A stretch of DNA of 64,000 nt from Thermoanaerobacterium saccharolyticum (GCF_000747665.1 NZ_BBKT01000002.1:1-64000); one strand, 5' to 3'; shown: positions 53,314 to 61,886, counted from the first letter of the stretch. Program-made: numbers and translations. The notes: a model not told the origin generated them from the sequence alone.

Positions 53314-54261
53314 TCAATAGATGAACTTGACAATTCTTCCATAATACTGAGATCCCGATATTCCCAATAGCTCCAAACCTATCATGACCAAAAAAATCAA
53401 TCCAGATAATAAAAGAGGCCATTGAAGCAATATCTTTAAATCGTCTTTTAAAGTTGTAGTGCTGTGAATAATGTATGGATTTGTAGTTTTTACGAGTTTT
53501 TCAAGAAGCATGTAAAGAATCGTACCTGCCGCTATCGCAATGAATCCATACACCACCACAGATAAAAATGGAATATTCATTTTTACCAATGTTCCTGGCT
53601 TAAATCCAGCCGTACTTGAAACTTTATTGGATGCATATTGCAATGCCAGAACCATAGTATTGTTTGTAAAATGCCCTAACATCGATGCGTAAATTGAATC
53701 AGTCCTTTGCACAAGAAACCCTAATAAACACCCCAAAAAAACTACACTTAAGAAATTCTGCACATTAAGATGCAATACGGCAAACATTATGCCTGATATG
53801 ACGACAGCCTTTATAGAGCCTCTCATCTCATAGCTTCTCAAAATAAGCCCTCTCGTAAGTATCTCCTCGCATAAAGCCGCAGTCCCTGAAATTATCAATA
53901 TCTGTTTTATCAACCCCCCAATATCGCTGGCAGCATTTATAGGCGGTATGGGTATTTTACCGAATTTACTTAGTATGTAATTTGTCAAGATGCTAAAAAA
54001 GCTGGATACAAACATGCCGCATATCATTATAGCTATTATTAAAAACACATGATTTAAGTTAAGTTTATTTAGTCTTAATACGTATTTTACGTCGTATCTT
54101 TTAAAAATCAAAAAAAGTATAACAGGCAGTAGAACGATAACAAACTCTGTAATGACAAGCCCTAGATACAATGATTTTCTCTGAACGTATGAACCCACAA
54201 AAACAAATAGGATCAGTATAAGCAGATAGATTTTATTAGCATCTTTTTCAGACGGCCTCAT
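53314..54261 (-). CDS. CPBP-family intramembrane metalloprotease
   Basis: The 315-residue membrane protein has eight or so helices and the CPBP (Abi/CAAX) motifs: ALCEEILTRGLILR near residue 130, HLNVQNFLSVVFLGCLLG near 165 and HFTNNTMV near 198, which together form the metal site. In bacteria such proteins are linked to peptide maturation or self-immunity; the substrate here is unknown. ATG 54261 has AGGGAG 7 bases before it; the upstream frame extension has no ribosome-binding site. Confidence 0.88.
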   Translation of the reverse strand: MRPSEKDANKIYLLILILFVFVGSYVQRKSLYLGLVITEFVIVLLPVILFLIFKRYDVKYVLRLNKLNLNHVFLIIAIMICGMFVSSFFSILTNYILSKFGKIPIPPINAASDIGGLIKQILIISGTAALCEEILTRGLILRSYEMRGSIKAVVISGIMFAVLHLNVQNFLSVVFLGCLLGFLVQRTDSIYASMLGHFTNNTMVLALQYASNKVSSTAGFKPGTLVKMNIPFLSVVVYGFIAIAAGTILYMLLEKLVKTTNPYIIHSTTTLKDDLKILLQWPLLLSGLIFLVMIGLELLGISGSQYYGRIVKFIY

Positions 54262-54381
54262 ACCAAAACTCCCTTTCATTTTGTCTACAATAGATTTTAC
54301 CATACATATATTGAAAATGTAAGAATAAAAAAACCTATTTTTCACAAAATATTTTTGTAAAAATTATTGGAGGTGTCATTT

Positions 54382-54792
54382 ATGAGCTTGATAAAATGGC
54401 GCGGCAATGACATGTGGCCAGACTTTAATTTTGATTTTAACTTACCTGCACTATCAAATATATTTGCACGCCCCAGAATAGACATTACAGAATCAGAAAC
54501 CGAAATTACAGCGACAGCCGAATTGCCCGGCGTTGACAAAAAAGACATAGAAATAAGCGTTCACGATGATGTACTTGAGATAAAGGGGCAGACGTCAAAA
54601 GAATCCGAAAGAAAGAATCAAAGCTATTATTTAAACGAAAGGTATTATGGTTCATTTGAAAGAAGAATAGGACTTCCTGCTGAAGTAGACTCAGAAAGGA
54701 CGACTGCAAAATTTGAAAACGGCATATTGACTATCGTAATGCCAAAACTGCATCCAGATAAGCCAAAAGGCAGAAAAATAGATATACAATAA
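54382..54792 (+). CDS. Hsp20/alpha-crystallin small heat-shock protein
   Basis: The 136-residue chaperone has the alpha-crystallin domain with ATAELPGVDKKDIEISVHDD, LEIKGQTSKESERKNQSYYL and the hallmark ERRIGLPAEVDSERTTAKFENGIL region split by short strands. It binds unfolding proteins under heat stress without ATP. GGAGGTG stands 7 bases before ATG 54382. No CIRCE element is visible upstream. It is divergent from the CPBP protease. Confidence 0.93.
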   Translation: MSLIKWRGNDMWPDFNFDFNLPALSNIFARPRIDITESETEITATAELPGVDKKDIEISVHDDVLEIKGQTSKESERKNQSYYLNERYYGSFERRIGLPAEVDSERTTAKFENGILTIVMPKLHPDKPKGRKIDIQ

Positions 54793-54829
54793 AAAAATAA
54801 AGCCAGACGCAGGACACCTGTGTTTGGCT
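54793..54829 (-). terminator. terminator of the yhbD-bactofilin operon
   Basis: GCCAAACACAGG pairs with CCTGCGTCTGGC with two mismatches and is followed by TTTATTTTTTT on the minus strand. Confidence 0.75.
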
Positions 54830-55085
54830 ATAATATCATCTTTTTGCTTTCCCTGACAACAGAATCATTGTGTTGATTAAAGTTATCCACATATTCTACA
54901 AGCTCTATATTGCACCCTTGCCCAATTGTGACATTCTTACCTCTCACAGCTTTCGCTGTCGTATATTCCAGGTATATTTCATCCCCTTCAATGACATCTG
55001 TTGTAAGGTTGCCTTTACACATAGCATGGGATAAAATCAACCATTTGATAAGCTTAAGCCTTTCATTTAAGTTTTCATTGCTCAT
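54828..55085 (-). CDS. short bactofilin-like protein
   Basis: The 85-residue protein ends with a segment similar to the C-terminal part of the YhbE/YhbF bactofilins: GDEIYLEYTTAKAVRGKNVT and IGQGCNIELVEYVD, a beta-helix turn. The N-terminal half is a helix-rich NENLNERLKLIKWLILSH. Normal bactofilins are 120-240 residues, so this may be a shortened or decayed form. It overlaps the end of the yhbD-like gene by 11 bases and is thus translationally coupled to it. Confidence 0.55.
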   Translation of the reverse strand: MSNENLNERLKLIKWLILSHAMCKGNLTTDVIEGDEIYLEYTTAKAVRGKNVTIGQGCNIELVEYVDNFNQHNDSVVRESKKMIL

Positions 55086-55725
55086 TAGGCTCGCCCCCAT
55101 TTACCAATTTTATTTTTAATTCTTCAATAATTCCCGCAATATTCAGCCTTTTAATAATTTTCGCACCTGGCTCGAAATAAACTTCCGACCCACTTGATAA
55201 CAAAAAACATGTAGATACTCCAAATTTTCTCAAAAACACCAGATCGCAATTCTTTCCATTAAATTTGTTGTAATTTTCTTTCAAAGTTTCTAAAATAATT
55301 TTCCCTTCTTCAAGATTTATATCTCCTGCAATTATCATCTGATCCACAATGTAAATATATAGAATAGAGCTAAATGAAAACTCTTTTTCTTCTCCAAACG
55401 TCTTTATATACAGTTCCAGAGATATTAACGAAACAATGTTCCGTTTTCTTATCTCATCTAAGCTTAATCCAATTTCTGATGGATTAGGAGAAAGCATACT
55501 TGCAAGATCATCCAATGATAAGTCATCTTTCATGCTTAGAATTTTATTTACTCTTTCAAGAATCTTTGCTTTAGGAAAAAATGTCTCTTGGCCTGTAAAT
55601 GTAGACTTTCTTATAAACCACTCCTCAGGGATAAGATTTTTCCTCTTCCACCTGTAAAGCTGACCGTAAGAAATACCAGTAATCTCAAGCAATTCTTTTT
55701 TCGATATTAAATCATTGTTATCCAC
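55075..55725 (-). CDS. YhbD-family (DUF4004) MerR-like regulator
   Basis: The 216-residue protein begins with a MerR-type helix-turn-helix (LISKKELLEITGISYGQLYR, WKRKNLIPEEWFI) and continues with the DUF4004 region found in Bacillus YhbD, whose gene also precedes bactofilin genes. It lacks a metal-binding loop. It is likely to control its own operon: the promoter upstream has its 17-base spacer filled by a palindrome, the arrangement used by MerR proteins. Confidence 0.8.
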   Translation of the reverse strand: MDNNDLISKKELLEITGISYGQLYRWKRKNLIPEEWFIRKSTFTGQETFFPKAKILERVNKILSMKDDLSLDDLASMLSPNPSEIGLSLDEIRKRNIVSLISLELYIKTFGEEKEFSFSSILYIYIVDQMIIAGDINLEEGKIILETLKENYNKFNGKNCDLVFLRKFGVSTCFLLSSGSEVYFEPGAKIIKRLNIAGIIEELKIKLVNGGEPNEQ

Positions 55726-55747
55726 TGATATTCACCTCCATACGAAT

Positions 55748-55776
55748 AGTATAACATAACACTGTTACGTTGTAAA
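55748..55776 (-). promoter_or_regulatory. promoter of the yhbD-like gene with palindromic spacer
   Basis: TTTACA (55771-55776) and TATACT (55748-55753) are 17 bases apart. The whole spacer, ACGTAACAGTGTTATGT, is a near-perfect palindrome (one mismatch pair). A MerR-like protein is encoded right downstream. Confidence 0.7.
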
Positions 55777-55809
55777 TAGATTTTATAAAATTTTTAACCG
55801 AAACACCGA

Positions 55810-55838
55810 TTGTAGTGTATTTCATAATATTGTATAAT
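55810..55838 (+). promoter_or_regulatory. sigma-A promoter of the HEPN/MNT pair
   Basis: TTGTAG (55810-55815) and TATAAT (55833-55838) are 17 bases apart; GGAGG and the first ATG follow about 30 bases later. Confidence 0.8.
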
Positions 55839-55869
55839 CAATCTAAAGAAAGACACTTGGAGGCATATT

Positions 55870-56169
55870 ATGAAATTAGATTTAGATGATAAAATAATAG
55901 ATTCAATTAAATTTATAGGCGAAAAATATAATAATATAGATAAAATAGTAATATATGGTTCAAGAGCAAGAGGAGATAATAGAAAGACCAGTGACATAGA
56001 TATTGCCGTATATTGCAAAGATACTTCACATAAAGGCGCAATTTATTGCGATTTAGATGATATAAATACTCTATTGAAACTTGATATAATCTTTATAGAT
56101 GATAATACTGACAAAAAGTTATTAGATAATATTAACCGGGATGGTGTTATTGTATATGAAAAGCAATAA
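55870..56169 (+). CDS. MNT-type minimal nucleotidyltransferase (antitoxin)
   Basis: The 99-residue protein has the nucleotidyltransferase motif GSRARGDNRKTSDIDIAVYC near residue 37, with the two catalytic aspartates in DID and a third in LDIIF. As part of a HEPN/MNT (type VII) toxin-antitoxin pair, it adenylylates or binds the HEPN toxin and silences it. Its end overlaps the toxin gene by 14 bases. A strong promoter and GGAGG are upstream. Confidence 0.9.
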   Translation: MKLDLDDKIIDSIKFIGEKYNNIDKIVIYGSRARGDNRKTSDIDIAVYCKDTSHKGAIYCDLDDINTLLKLDIIFIDDNTDKKLLDNINRDGVIVYEKQ

Positions 56170-56554
56170 TAAACTTGAAAATTTTATAAAGGCGTTAGAT
56201 AGATTAAAAGAAGGCTTGTTACAATATGACGAGGAAGACGAGCTTCAAAGGGATGGAATAATCCAAAGGTATGAATTTACTTTTGAACTTGCCTGGAAAA
56301 CTTTAAAAGAAATCTTTGAAGATGAAGGCTTAGTTGGATTAAATTCACCAAAAACCGTGTTAAGAGAAGCATATTCATCAGGGTTAATTGATGATGAAAA
56401 AATATGGCTTGATATGCTTGTAGACAGAAATGCCACGTCACACATATATAGCCAAAGTAATGCAATAGAAATATGTAAAAGAATAAAAGAAATATATGTT
56501 GACAAGTTGGAAGAATTAAAAGATAAAATACTTAAGAGATTAAATCAAATATAA
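56156..56554 (+). CDS. HEPN/HI0074-type nucleotidyltransferase-substrate-binding protein (toxin)
   Basis: The 132-residue all-helical protein matches the HI0074 family: RYEFTFELAWKTLKEIFEDE, SPKTVLREAYSSGLIDDEKI and DMLVDRNATSHIYSQ. The RNxxxH motif of HEPN ribonucleases is present as RNATSH, so the RNase centre looks complete. The partner gene upstream encodes the MNT antitoxin. I used ATG 56156, since an earlier TTG/ATG would lie deeper in the partner gene without a ribosome-binding site. Confidence 0.88.
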   Translation: MKSNNKLENFIKALDRLKEGLLQYDEEDELQRDGIIQRYEFTFELAWKTLKEIFEDEGLVGLNSPKTVLREAYSSGLIDDEKIWLDMLVDRNATSHIYSQSNAIEICKRIKEIYVDKLEELKDKILKRLNQI

Positions 56555-56596
56555 ATATTTTGGATTCTACCGATTTGACAACATTATAAACTTCAA

Positions 56597-56930
56597 ACCA
56601 ACTTTTTGAAAGACTTCGAAACATTGTTTTTTGATTGTATCAATGGCAAATAATTATGTAGCCTCTTACTAAGATTTGGACTATAGCAAAATTCGTATAT
56701 GCCTATCTCGCACATGTAACAACAAGCCCTTTTACAATTAATAAAAATTCCATAATCCTTCCTTATATCATTGCTGCACTATTGATAAATTCTGCATTAA
56801 GCTACTAAGCATATTGGGACGCATTTCATATTCAGCAGCGATTTCATTAATCTTCTCTCAATACATCTAATACAATTTTTGTTTTTTGTTTGTCTAGTTT
56901 TCTGGTATTATTATAATCATTATACCTAAT
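56597..56930 (-). pseudogene. remnant of an IS3-type OrfA and an unidentified Cys-rich fragment
   Basis: On the minus strand, pieces in different frames read KTKIVLDVLRED, then NEIAAEYEMRPNMLSS, then NAEFINSAAMI, which together recall the helix-turn-helix OrfA of IS3-family elements, broken by stops and frameshifts. Further on, one open stretch ending at 56597 codes for a Cys-rich piece (NCKRACCYMCEIGIYEFCYS) that I do not recognise. No OrfB is present. The 500 bases from 56555 to 57057 hold nothing else that I can identify. Confidence 0.6.
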
Positions 56931-57057
56931 CCCAATTATAACCACTCCTCGCAATACCTGCATTAGCGCCTATTTGAATTGTACAAACATGTTATTGTTC
57001 CATTGTTGGATATTTCGCTAAAATTAATGCAATTTTAGAGTATTAAAAAATATATAA

Positions 57058-57467
57058 TCATTTAGTAAACTCCGATTTATTCTTCCCAACATAATTAATA
57101 ATCATATAAAAAACAACCATTACAGCAATACAGTAAAATGCCAAAAAATACTGCTGATTTATAATTAAATATGCTATAGCCATTAAACAGTAAATAATCA
57201 ATATTGCATAAAGAGATAATGATAAAAATATCCATATTTCCTTTTCTTTAATAACCCAATTGAAGATATAATAAATATAGCTCCAAATATAATACCAATA
57301 AAATAAAAATTTGTACTTAATATGCTATTACTGCCAATTTTAAAGTTTGCTCCTTCAAACATCCTTATAATTGAGTCTAATATATACAACGTCCCTTGTA
57401 ACATAACTAATATTGCCACAAAATTCACTCTATCACCACTTGATAATTTTATATCTTTAATTAACAA
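57058..57467 (-). pseudogene. small membrane protein gene with a one-base frameshift
   Basis: The first 75 or so residues code for two hydrophobic segments (VNFVAILVMLQGTLYILDSI, FYFIGIIFGAIFIISSIGLL). The frame is then lost near 57236-57250, in an A/G-rich stretch, and stops at 57198. In the next frame the DNA continues as KEKEIWIFLSLSLYAILIIY and two further membrane segments to a stop at 57058. The intact product would have about 136 residues and four helices. The family is unknown. It may be mutated or a sequencing error. Confidence 0.6.
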
Positions 57468-57524
57468 TTTTATTAATAAATAGAAATTTTATATTAAACT
57501 GGACATAATCAATTCTTTTTTGCT

Positions 57525-57833
57525 TTATCTTTTTGATAAACCTAAAAAACCTCTAAATTCGTTTCTTAAATCTTCTTCCTGAATTACTTTAAATTTTAAA
57601 TTTTTTTCATCATATTCTAATACCATTACCTTGCCAAAAGAGCCTGAATTTATATCAGGATCCATTATTAATATACGATTATTGCCAATATTTACTATGG
57701 CAATATTGTGACTTGCATATCCATTATTGTTGGGGACATATTGTACGCTACTTGTTCGATTGCCCAAAACTAATATCAACAATAAAACAATTATTATTAA
57801 CATAAAAGTATTAGTAATTTTCTTACTTTCCAT
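57525..57833 (-). CDS. small membrane-anchored protein, unknown function
   Basis: The 102-residue product has one N-terminal hydrophobic anchor (about residues 9-25), then a mostly beta-type extracytoplasmic part (HNIAIVNIGNNRILIMDPDI, GKVMVLEYDEKNLKFKVIQE). No family is recognised. It sits among decayed mobile elements. The region from here to 57911 shows no gene. Confidence 0.5.
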   Translation of the reverse strand: MESKKITNTFMLIIIVLLLILVLGNRTSSVQYVPNNNGYASHNIAIVNIGNNRILIMDPDINSGSFGKVMVLEYDEKNLKFKVIQEEDLRNEFRGFLGLSKR

Positions 57834-57911
57834 GGTATCATCCTTTCATTAAATATATTATCTTCTTCATAAAGCACTTTAGTAAATTTTTTAATAGTAT
57901 CTTTTATATAA

Positions 57912-59366
57912 GGAAGTTGCACAATTGAGCTTTAATTTTTGAAGCTAAAAAAAGGCAATAGCAAAGCTAAGCATATCAATGCCTGTGGATAACTTATGAA
58001 TTTTGAAAATTTAACACAAACATAGTTCATAAAATAATTTTTGTCTGTTTTTATATGCTCGTTTAAGCATAGGCTGTTTATTAAGCTACTTTTGGCAATG
58101 ATTTAGTAACATTAACAGAAATAGTACCTGCAACAAGTGTAATACAGTTTAATAAAGCAAAGGTTTTTGCTTTCTTGATACCTGCTGAGGTATATTGTCA
58201 GTATTTAAATATTCTTTTAATCTGCTGTTACATCTCTCAATAGAAGTTCTAAGGTTATATATTTCCTGCCACTCATCAGAACTTCTTATTGGAAAGCTAA
58301 AATACCTGTTGTTTTTCTTGTAATTGATTTTAAGGCAATACCCATAGTTTGAACTGCTGCACCAAGAAGAACCATGAGGACAATCTGCCTTTCCTAATAC
58401 ATGTGGGCATCTGAATTTTAGATAATCACCGTCTTTGCCCCAATACACAAGTTCATATCCCATAGAACAAATTGGATGAAGTCTTTCATTTAGTCCTTCT
58501 GGTGGAGCGAAACTTCCTCTTTTATTGTAGGCTATGATTGGTTGTGCATGAAATTCATTCATAATATAATCGTAATTCTCTTTTATATCATAGCCAGAAT
58601 CCATAATACAATGTTTTACATTAAAGGCATTGCCATAGAACTCTTTTAGCTTCTTTAATAAAGGTTATTGCTAAAATACTATCATTTACACTTGCAGGAG
58701 TAATTTCTATGGCAAGTGGAAGCTCACTTTTACAGTCGGCTAATATATCTATCTTCCATCCAAACCATTTTATATCATTGCCATCAGTATCTTTTTTCTT
58801 TCCCCAGTTAGGAGATTTACCATCATCTTTTAGCTTGGATTTAGGTTTTGGCTTTTCAAAAGAGTTCAATTTAGTTGAATCAATAGCTATATTAGCACCA
58901 TCAATTATGTTGAGGTTTTTAGCCTTAAGTATTAATTGCTTAAAGTCTTCTTCCAGTGCATCCGACTTTGATATCAGGTTTAAAAATCGGCTAAAGGTTG
59001 ATGTAGATGGTACAGGATCCAATACATTGAAGCCACAGTTATATCTAAATACAGTATCTGATTTTAATCTATCAACAAGTTTTGCTATAGTGGGAATTTT
59101 CTCAATTTGCATAGCAATCAAGGCATAAAGCAAAGGCAGTGGATCATATCCTTTAGGGCCTCTTTTATATTCGGGCCTTGATAGTGAAAGCACAACATTT
59201 GAGAAATCAAGCTGCGACAAAACCATTTCAAGTTTTGTCTCTGGTTGAAATTTTATTAATTCGTCGAAGGAAAATAAACATTCTTATCGAATATACATAA
59301 GTAGGTTCACCTCTTTTGTTAGAATTGGGTTACTACTTATATATTCGACATTTGGGGTGAACTTCC
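57912..59366 (-). mobile_element. decayed insertion sequence with candidate terminal inverted repeats
   Basis: The element contains one broken transposase gene (58081-59298). Candidate ends are GGAAGTTGCACAA at 57912 and, inverted, TTGGGGTGAACTTCC ending at 59366; seven outer bases are identical. The total of about 1.45 kb is normal for this type. No target duplication is seen. The ends are inferred, not proven. Confidence 0.55.
58081..59298 (-). pseudogene. IS transposase with a nonsense codon and two frameshifts
   Basis: A DDE transposase of about 405 residues is recognisable in pieces. The start ATG 59298 follows GAGGTG, but codon 5 is TAA, where MYIR*ECLFSFDELIKF is expected to be open. 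The long middle part has GPKGYDPLPLLYALIAMQIE and NIAIDSTKLNSFEKP (first D). The frame is lost near 58640, where one extra A in a run breaks KEFYGNAFNVKHCIMDSGYD, and again near 58170, after which KKAKTFALLNCITLVAGTIS continues to 58081. It cannot make a full enzyme. Confidence 0.85.
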
Positions 59367-59740
59367 TTTTTTGTCTCTCACAAAGTTAAGAATATCAAGT
59401 TATTTAAAATATGAAATTTGCTCAAATACTTAAAAGAAATAAGAGGTTTTGAAAATAATGAGGTTACGCTAAATGTGCTGATTTTGAAAAGGCTTTATAA
59501 GTTATCATTTCTTTAGATATTGATATGAATCTCCATATTATGCTATAGCATAATAATCTTTGAGGAATTTAGTTATAAGGATCCAATATGAGGGAAAAAT
59601 GAAGGCATGTCATTATTTTCTCATAAAGCCAAATCACTAGAAGAAAAGTTGTTTTACATAATGTATTTGATAACTATTTACTAGGTCAAAAATAAAACAT
59701 TGTATGGAAAAGCACTTACATACAGACAACAACAATAAAA
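59367..59740. other. non-coding stretch between the dead IS and tRNA-Leu
   Basis: I see no gene here. It contains a perfect 18-bp palindrome, ATTATGCTATAGCATAAT, at 59537-59554, of unknown role. Confidence 0.5.
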
Positions 59741-59766
59741 AACCGAATTTCATAAATCGGCTTCGA
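59741..59766 (-). terminator. terminator of tRNA-Leu
   Basis: On the minus strand CCGATTT and AAATTCGG pair with one bulge, followed by TTTTTT, 14 bases after the tRNA. Confidence 0.75.
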
Positions 59767-59779
59767 TAGGCTTTAATAT

Positions 59780-59866
59780 TGGTGCCGAAGGTGGGACTCG
59801 AACCCACACGGTATCGCTACCACTGGATTTTGAGTCCAGCGCGTCTGCCAGTTTCACCACTTCGGC
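59780..59866 (-). tRNA. tRNA-Leu (anticodon CAA)
   Basis: The acceptor stem GCCGAAG pairs with CTTCGGC, followed by A and an encoded CCA. The anticodon arm is CTGGACTCAAAATCCAG, giving anticodon CAA. A long variable arm and the T arm GTGGGTTCGAGTCCCAC complete the leucine type. Upstream, TTGAAA (59904-59909) and TAATAT (59881-59886) with 17 bases between can serve as promoter. It marks the border between the accessory patch and hflX. Confidence 0.97.
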
Positions 59867-59988
59867 ACGTCACATTAGATATATTATCATATAAAAAATA
59901 AAATTTCAATAGCTAATTTAAAAATGTTGATTATTTCGTCAGTACAGGATAATATATATGTATCAAATACATCTGTGGAGTGAGTTTT

Positions 59989-61236
59989 ATGGACAACAAA
60001 ATAAACAAAATAAATGATAGTAAGGAAAAGGCAGTATTAGTAGGTGTACTGATTGACGATGATGACAGAGAAAGCATTGAAGAATTGGAGGAATTGGCTA
60101 ATACGGCTGGTGCAGAAGTTGTAGGTGTAATGACACAATCAAGAACAAATATAGATAGAACAAGTTATATAGGTAAAGGCAAGCTTATGGAATTAAAAGA
60201 ATTCATCGAGAATAATGATGTTGATGTGATAATCGTTAATGATGAGTTAGCAGGCATTCAGATTAAAAACATCGAAGATGTTACAAACGTAAAAGTAATC
60301 GATAGAACAGGGCTTATTTTAGATATTTTTGCAAAAAGAGCAAAATCGGCAGAAGGTATGCTTCAAGTTGAATTGGCTCAGTTGAAATACAGATTGCCAA
60401 GGCTTCAAGGAATCGGAAATGATTTATCGAGGTTAGGTGGAGGCATAGGTACAAGAGGCCCTGGTGAGACAAAGCTTGAGACAGATAGGCGACATATTAA
60501 AGAGCGAATAAGAGCAATCGAAGACAAAATAGATGATTTAAGAAGACACAGAGAGCTCTTAAGAGAGAGAAGAAGGAAAAATGAAATTCCTGTTGTAGCC
60601 ATCATAGGGTATACAAATGCCGGCAAATCTACATTAATGAATGTACTTACAAATTCATCAGTATATGCTGAAGATAAGCTTTTTGCTACGCTTGATCCTA
60701 CAGCAAGAAAGCTTGCTTTGCCATCTGGGAGAGAAATTGTTTTGATTGACACTGTGGGATTTTTAAGAAAACTGCCGCATGATTTGGTGGAAGCTTTTAA
60801 GTCAACGCTTGAGGAGCTAAAATATGCTGATGTCTTACTTCATGTTATTGATATATCAGCGAAAGATATGATGCATAAAATCGGTGTAGTTGAAAGTGTT
60901 CTTAAAGATCTTGATGTGATTGATAAGCCTAAGATAAATGTATACAACAAATCTGATCTTTTGGACAAGATACCCGAAAATAAAGGTGATAATGTATATA
61001 TTTCTGCTAAAGAAAGAATTGGAATTGATAAATTGTTAGAAACAATTGACAGATTTGCATACAGCGAGTTATCTGTTTTAGATTTCTATTTCTCTTATGC
61101 AAACAATAATGAATACTTGTTTCTGAAGAAAAACTCAAAAATTCTAAAAGAAGAGTATGATGAAAAAGGCATTAAGATAAGAGCACAAGTAAGTGCAATG
61201 GAGAAAAATATATTAAGAGATTTTATTATCTCTTAA
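59989..61236 (+). CDS. hflX: ribosome-associated GTPase HflX
   Basis: The 415-residue GTPase splits or rescues stalled ribosomes under stress. It has the HflX N-terminal domain (RTSYIGKGKLMELKEFIE, VELAQLKYRLPRL, GGIGTRGPGETKLETDRR) and the G domain with GYTNAGKSTLMN, DPTARK, DTVGFLRKLPH and NKSD. ATG 59989 is 8 bases after GGAG; a GTG three codons earlier is less likely. Its 3' end overlaps the convergent DUF3189 gene by 11 bases. Confidence 0.96.
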   Translation: MDNKINKINDSKEKAVLVGVLIDDDDRESIEELEELANTAGAEVVGVMTQSRTNIDRTSYIGKGKLMELKEFIENNDVDVIIVNDELAGIQIKNIEDVTNVKVIDRTGLILDIFAKRAKSAEGMLQVELAQLKYRLPRLQGIGNDLSRLGGGIGTRGPGETKLETDRRHIKERIRAIEDKIDDLRRHRELLRERRRKNEIPVVAIIGYTNAGKSTLMNVLTNSSVYAEDKLFATLDPTARKLALPSGREIVLIDTVGFLRKLPHDLVEAFKSTLEELKYADVLLHVIDISAKDMMHKIGVVESVLKDLDVIDKPKINVYNKSDLLDKIPENKGDNVYISAKERIGIDKLLETIDRFAYSELSVLDFYFSYANNNEYLFLKKNSKILKEEYDEKGIKIRAQVSAMEKNILRDFIIS

Positions 61237-61708
61237 TGGCATTGTATTCAGCACTTTCTTGTGCTTTCACATTTTTCACAATTTGAACTATGTTTTTGTA
61301 TGCTTTTGTCACCCCATACGATACTAAAGGCCTTCCTATTACAGGCATTTTCAAAGCTATTGATGTGAAACCACCTATTTTCATTATCCAATTTGTGGCG
61401 GATGATGTATCTACAATAAGCAGTCCCTCATTTGTGTTGAATAAATGGTAATACAGATCTTTTAATGCTGGTTCTACAAGCTTTTTCCCATTTTTTACGC
61501 CTAGAGAATATACGTTGTTGCCATATTCGTCTGTACCTATTAATACTATATGGCCTGTGTCGTTTTGACCGTTTAGTCTATCAAACATAGGAATTCCTTC
61601 AATTTCTGATTTTGAAGGAATTTTATCTGTTGGCAGCATCCAAACATGGATGTAAGAAGCTATAACTGATGTATGAGTTCCTCCGTAACAATGGTAAATG
61701 ATATGCAT
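61226..61708 (-). CDS. DUF3189 family protein
   Basis: The 160-residue protein starts with IIYHCYGGTHTSVIASYIHV, the hallmark of the DUF3189 family of spore-formers, and continues with GHIVLIGTDEYGNNVYSLGV, a pattern that suggests a nucleotide- or phosphate-binding fold. The function is unknown. It converges on hflX. Confidence 0.8.
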   Translation of the reverse strand: MHIIYHCYGGTHTSVIASYIHVWMLPTDKIPSKSEIEGIPMFDRLNGQNDTGHIVLIGTDEYGNNVYSLGVKNGKKLVEPALKDLYYHLFNTNEGLLIVDTSSATNWIMKIGGFTSIALKMPVIGRPLVSYGVTKAYKNIVQIVKNVKAQESAEYNAIKR

Positions 61709-61886
61709 TCAAATCACTCCTTTCAAATATATTTTTGTTAGAATCTATATTAATTATTCTAAGATTTTTAACCATTTTTAGAAATGAAGATAAATTTATA
61801 CATAATTTTCTTTTACTGTGGAAATAATAAAATAAAATTAAAGACAAAAATTTTAGAAGGAATTTAAGAGTTTATAAAGAATATTA

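Noticed and set aside
54300-54381. CIRCE element upstream of the small heat-shock gene
   Set aside because: Only an imperfect AT-rich symmetry (ACAAAATATTTTTGT) is present; the TTAGCACTC-type arms are missing.
57984-57992. Perfect DnaA box (TGTGGATAA) that might mark an origin
   Set aside because: It is single, without a cluster, AT-rich unwinding element or dnaA/dnaN genes nearby.
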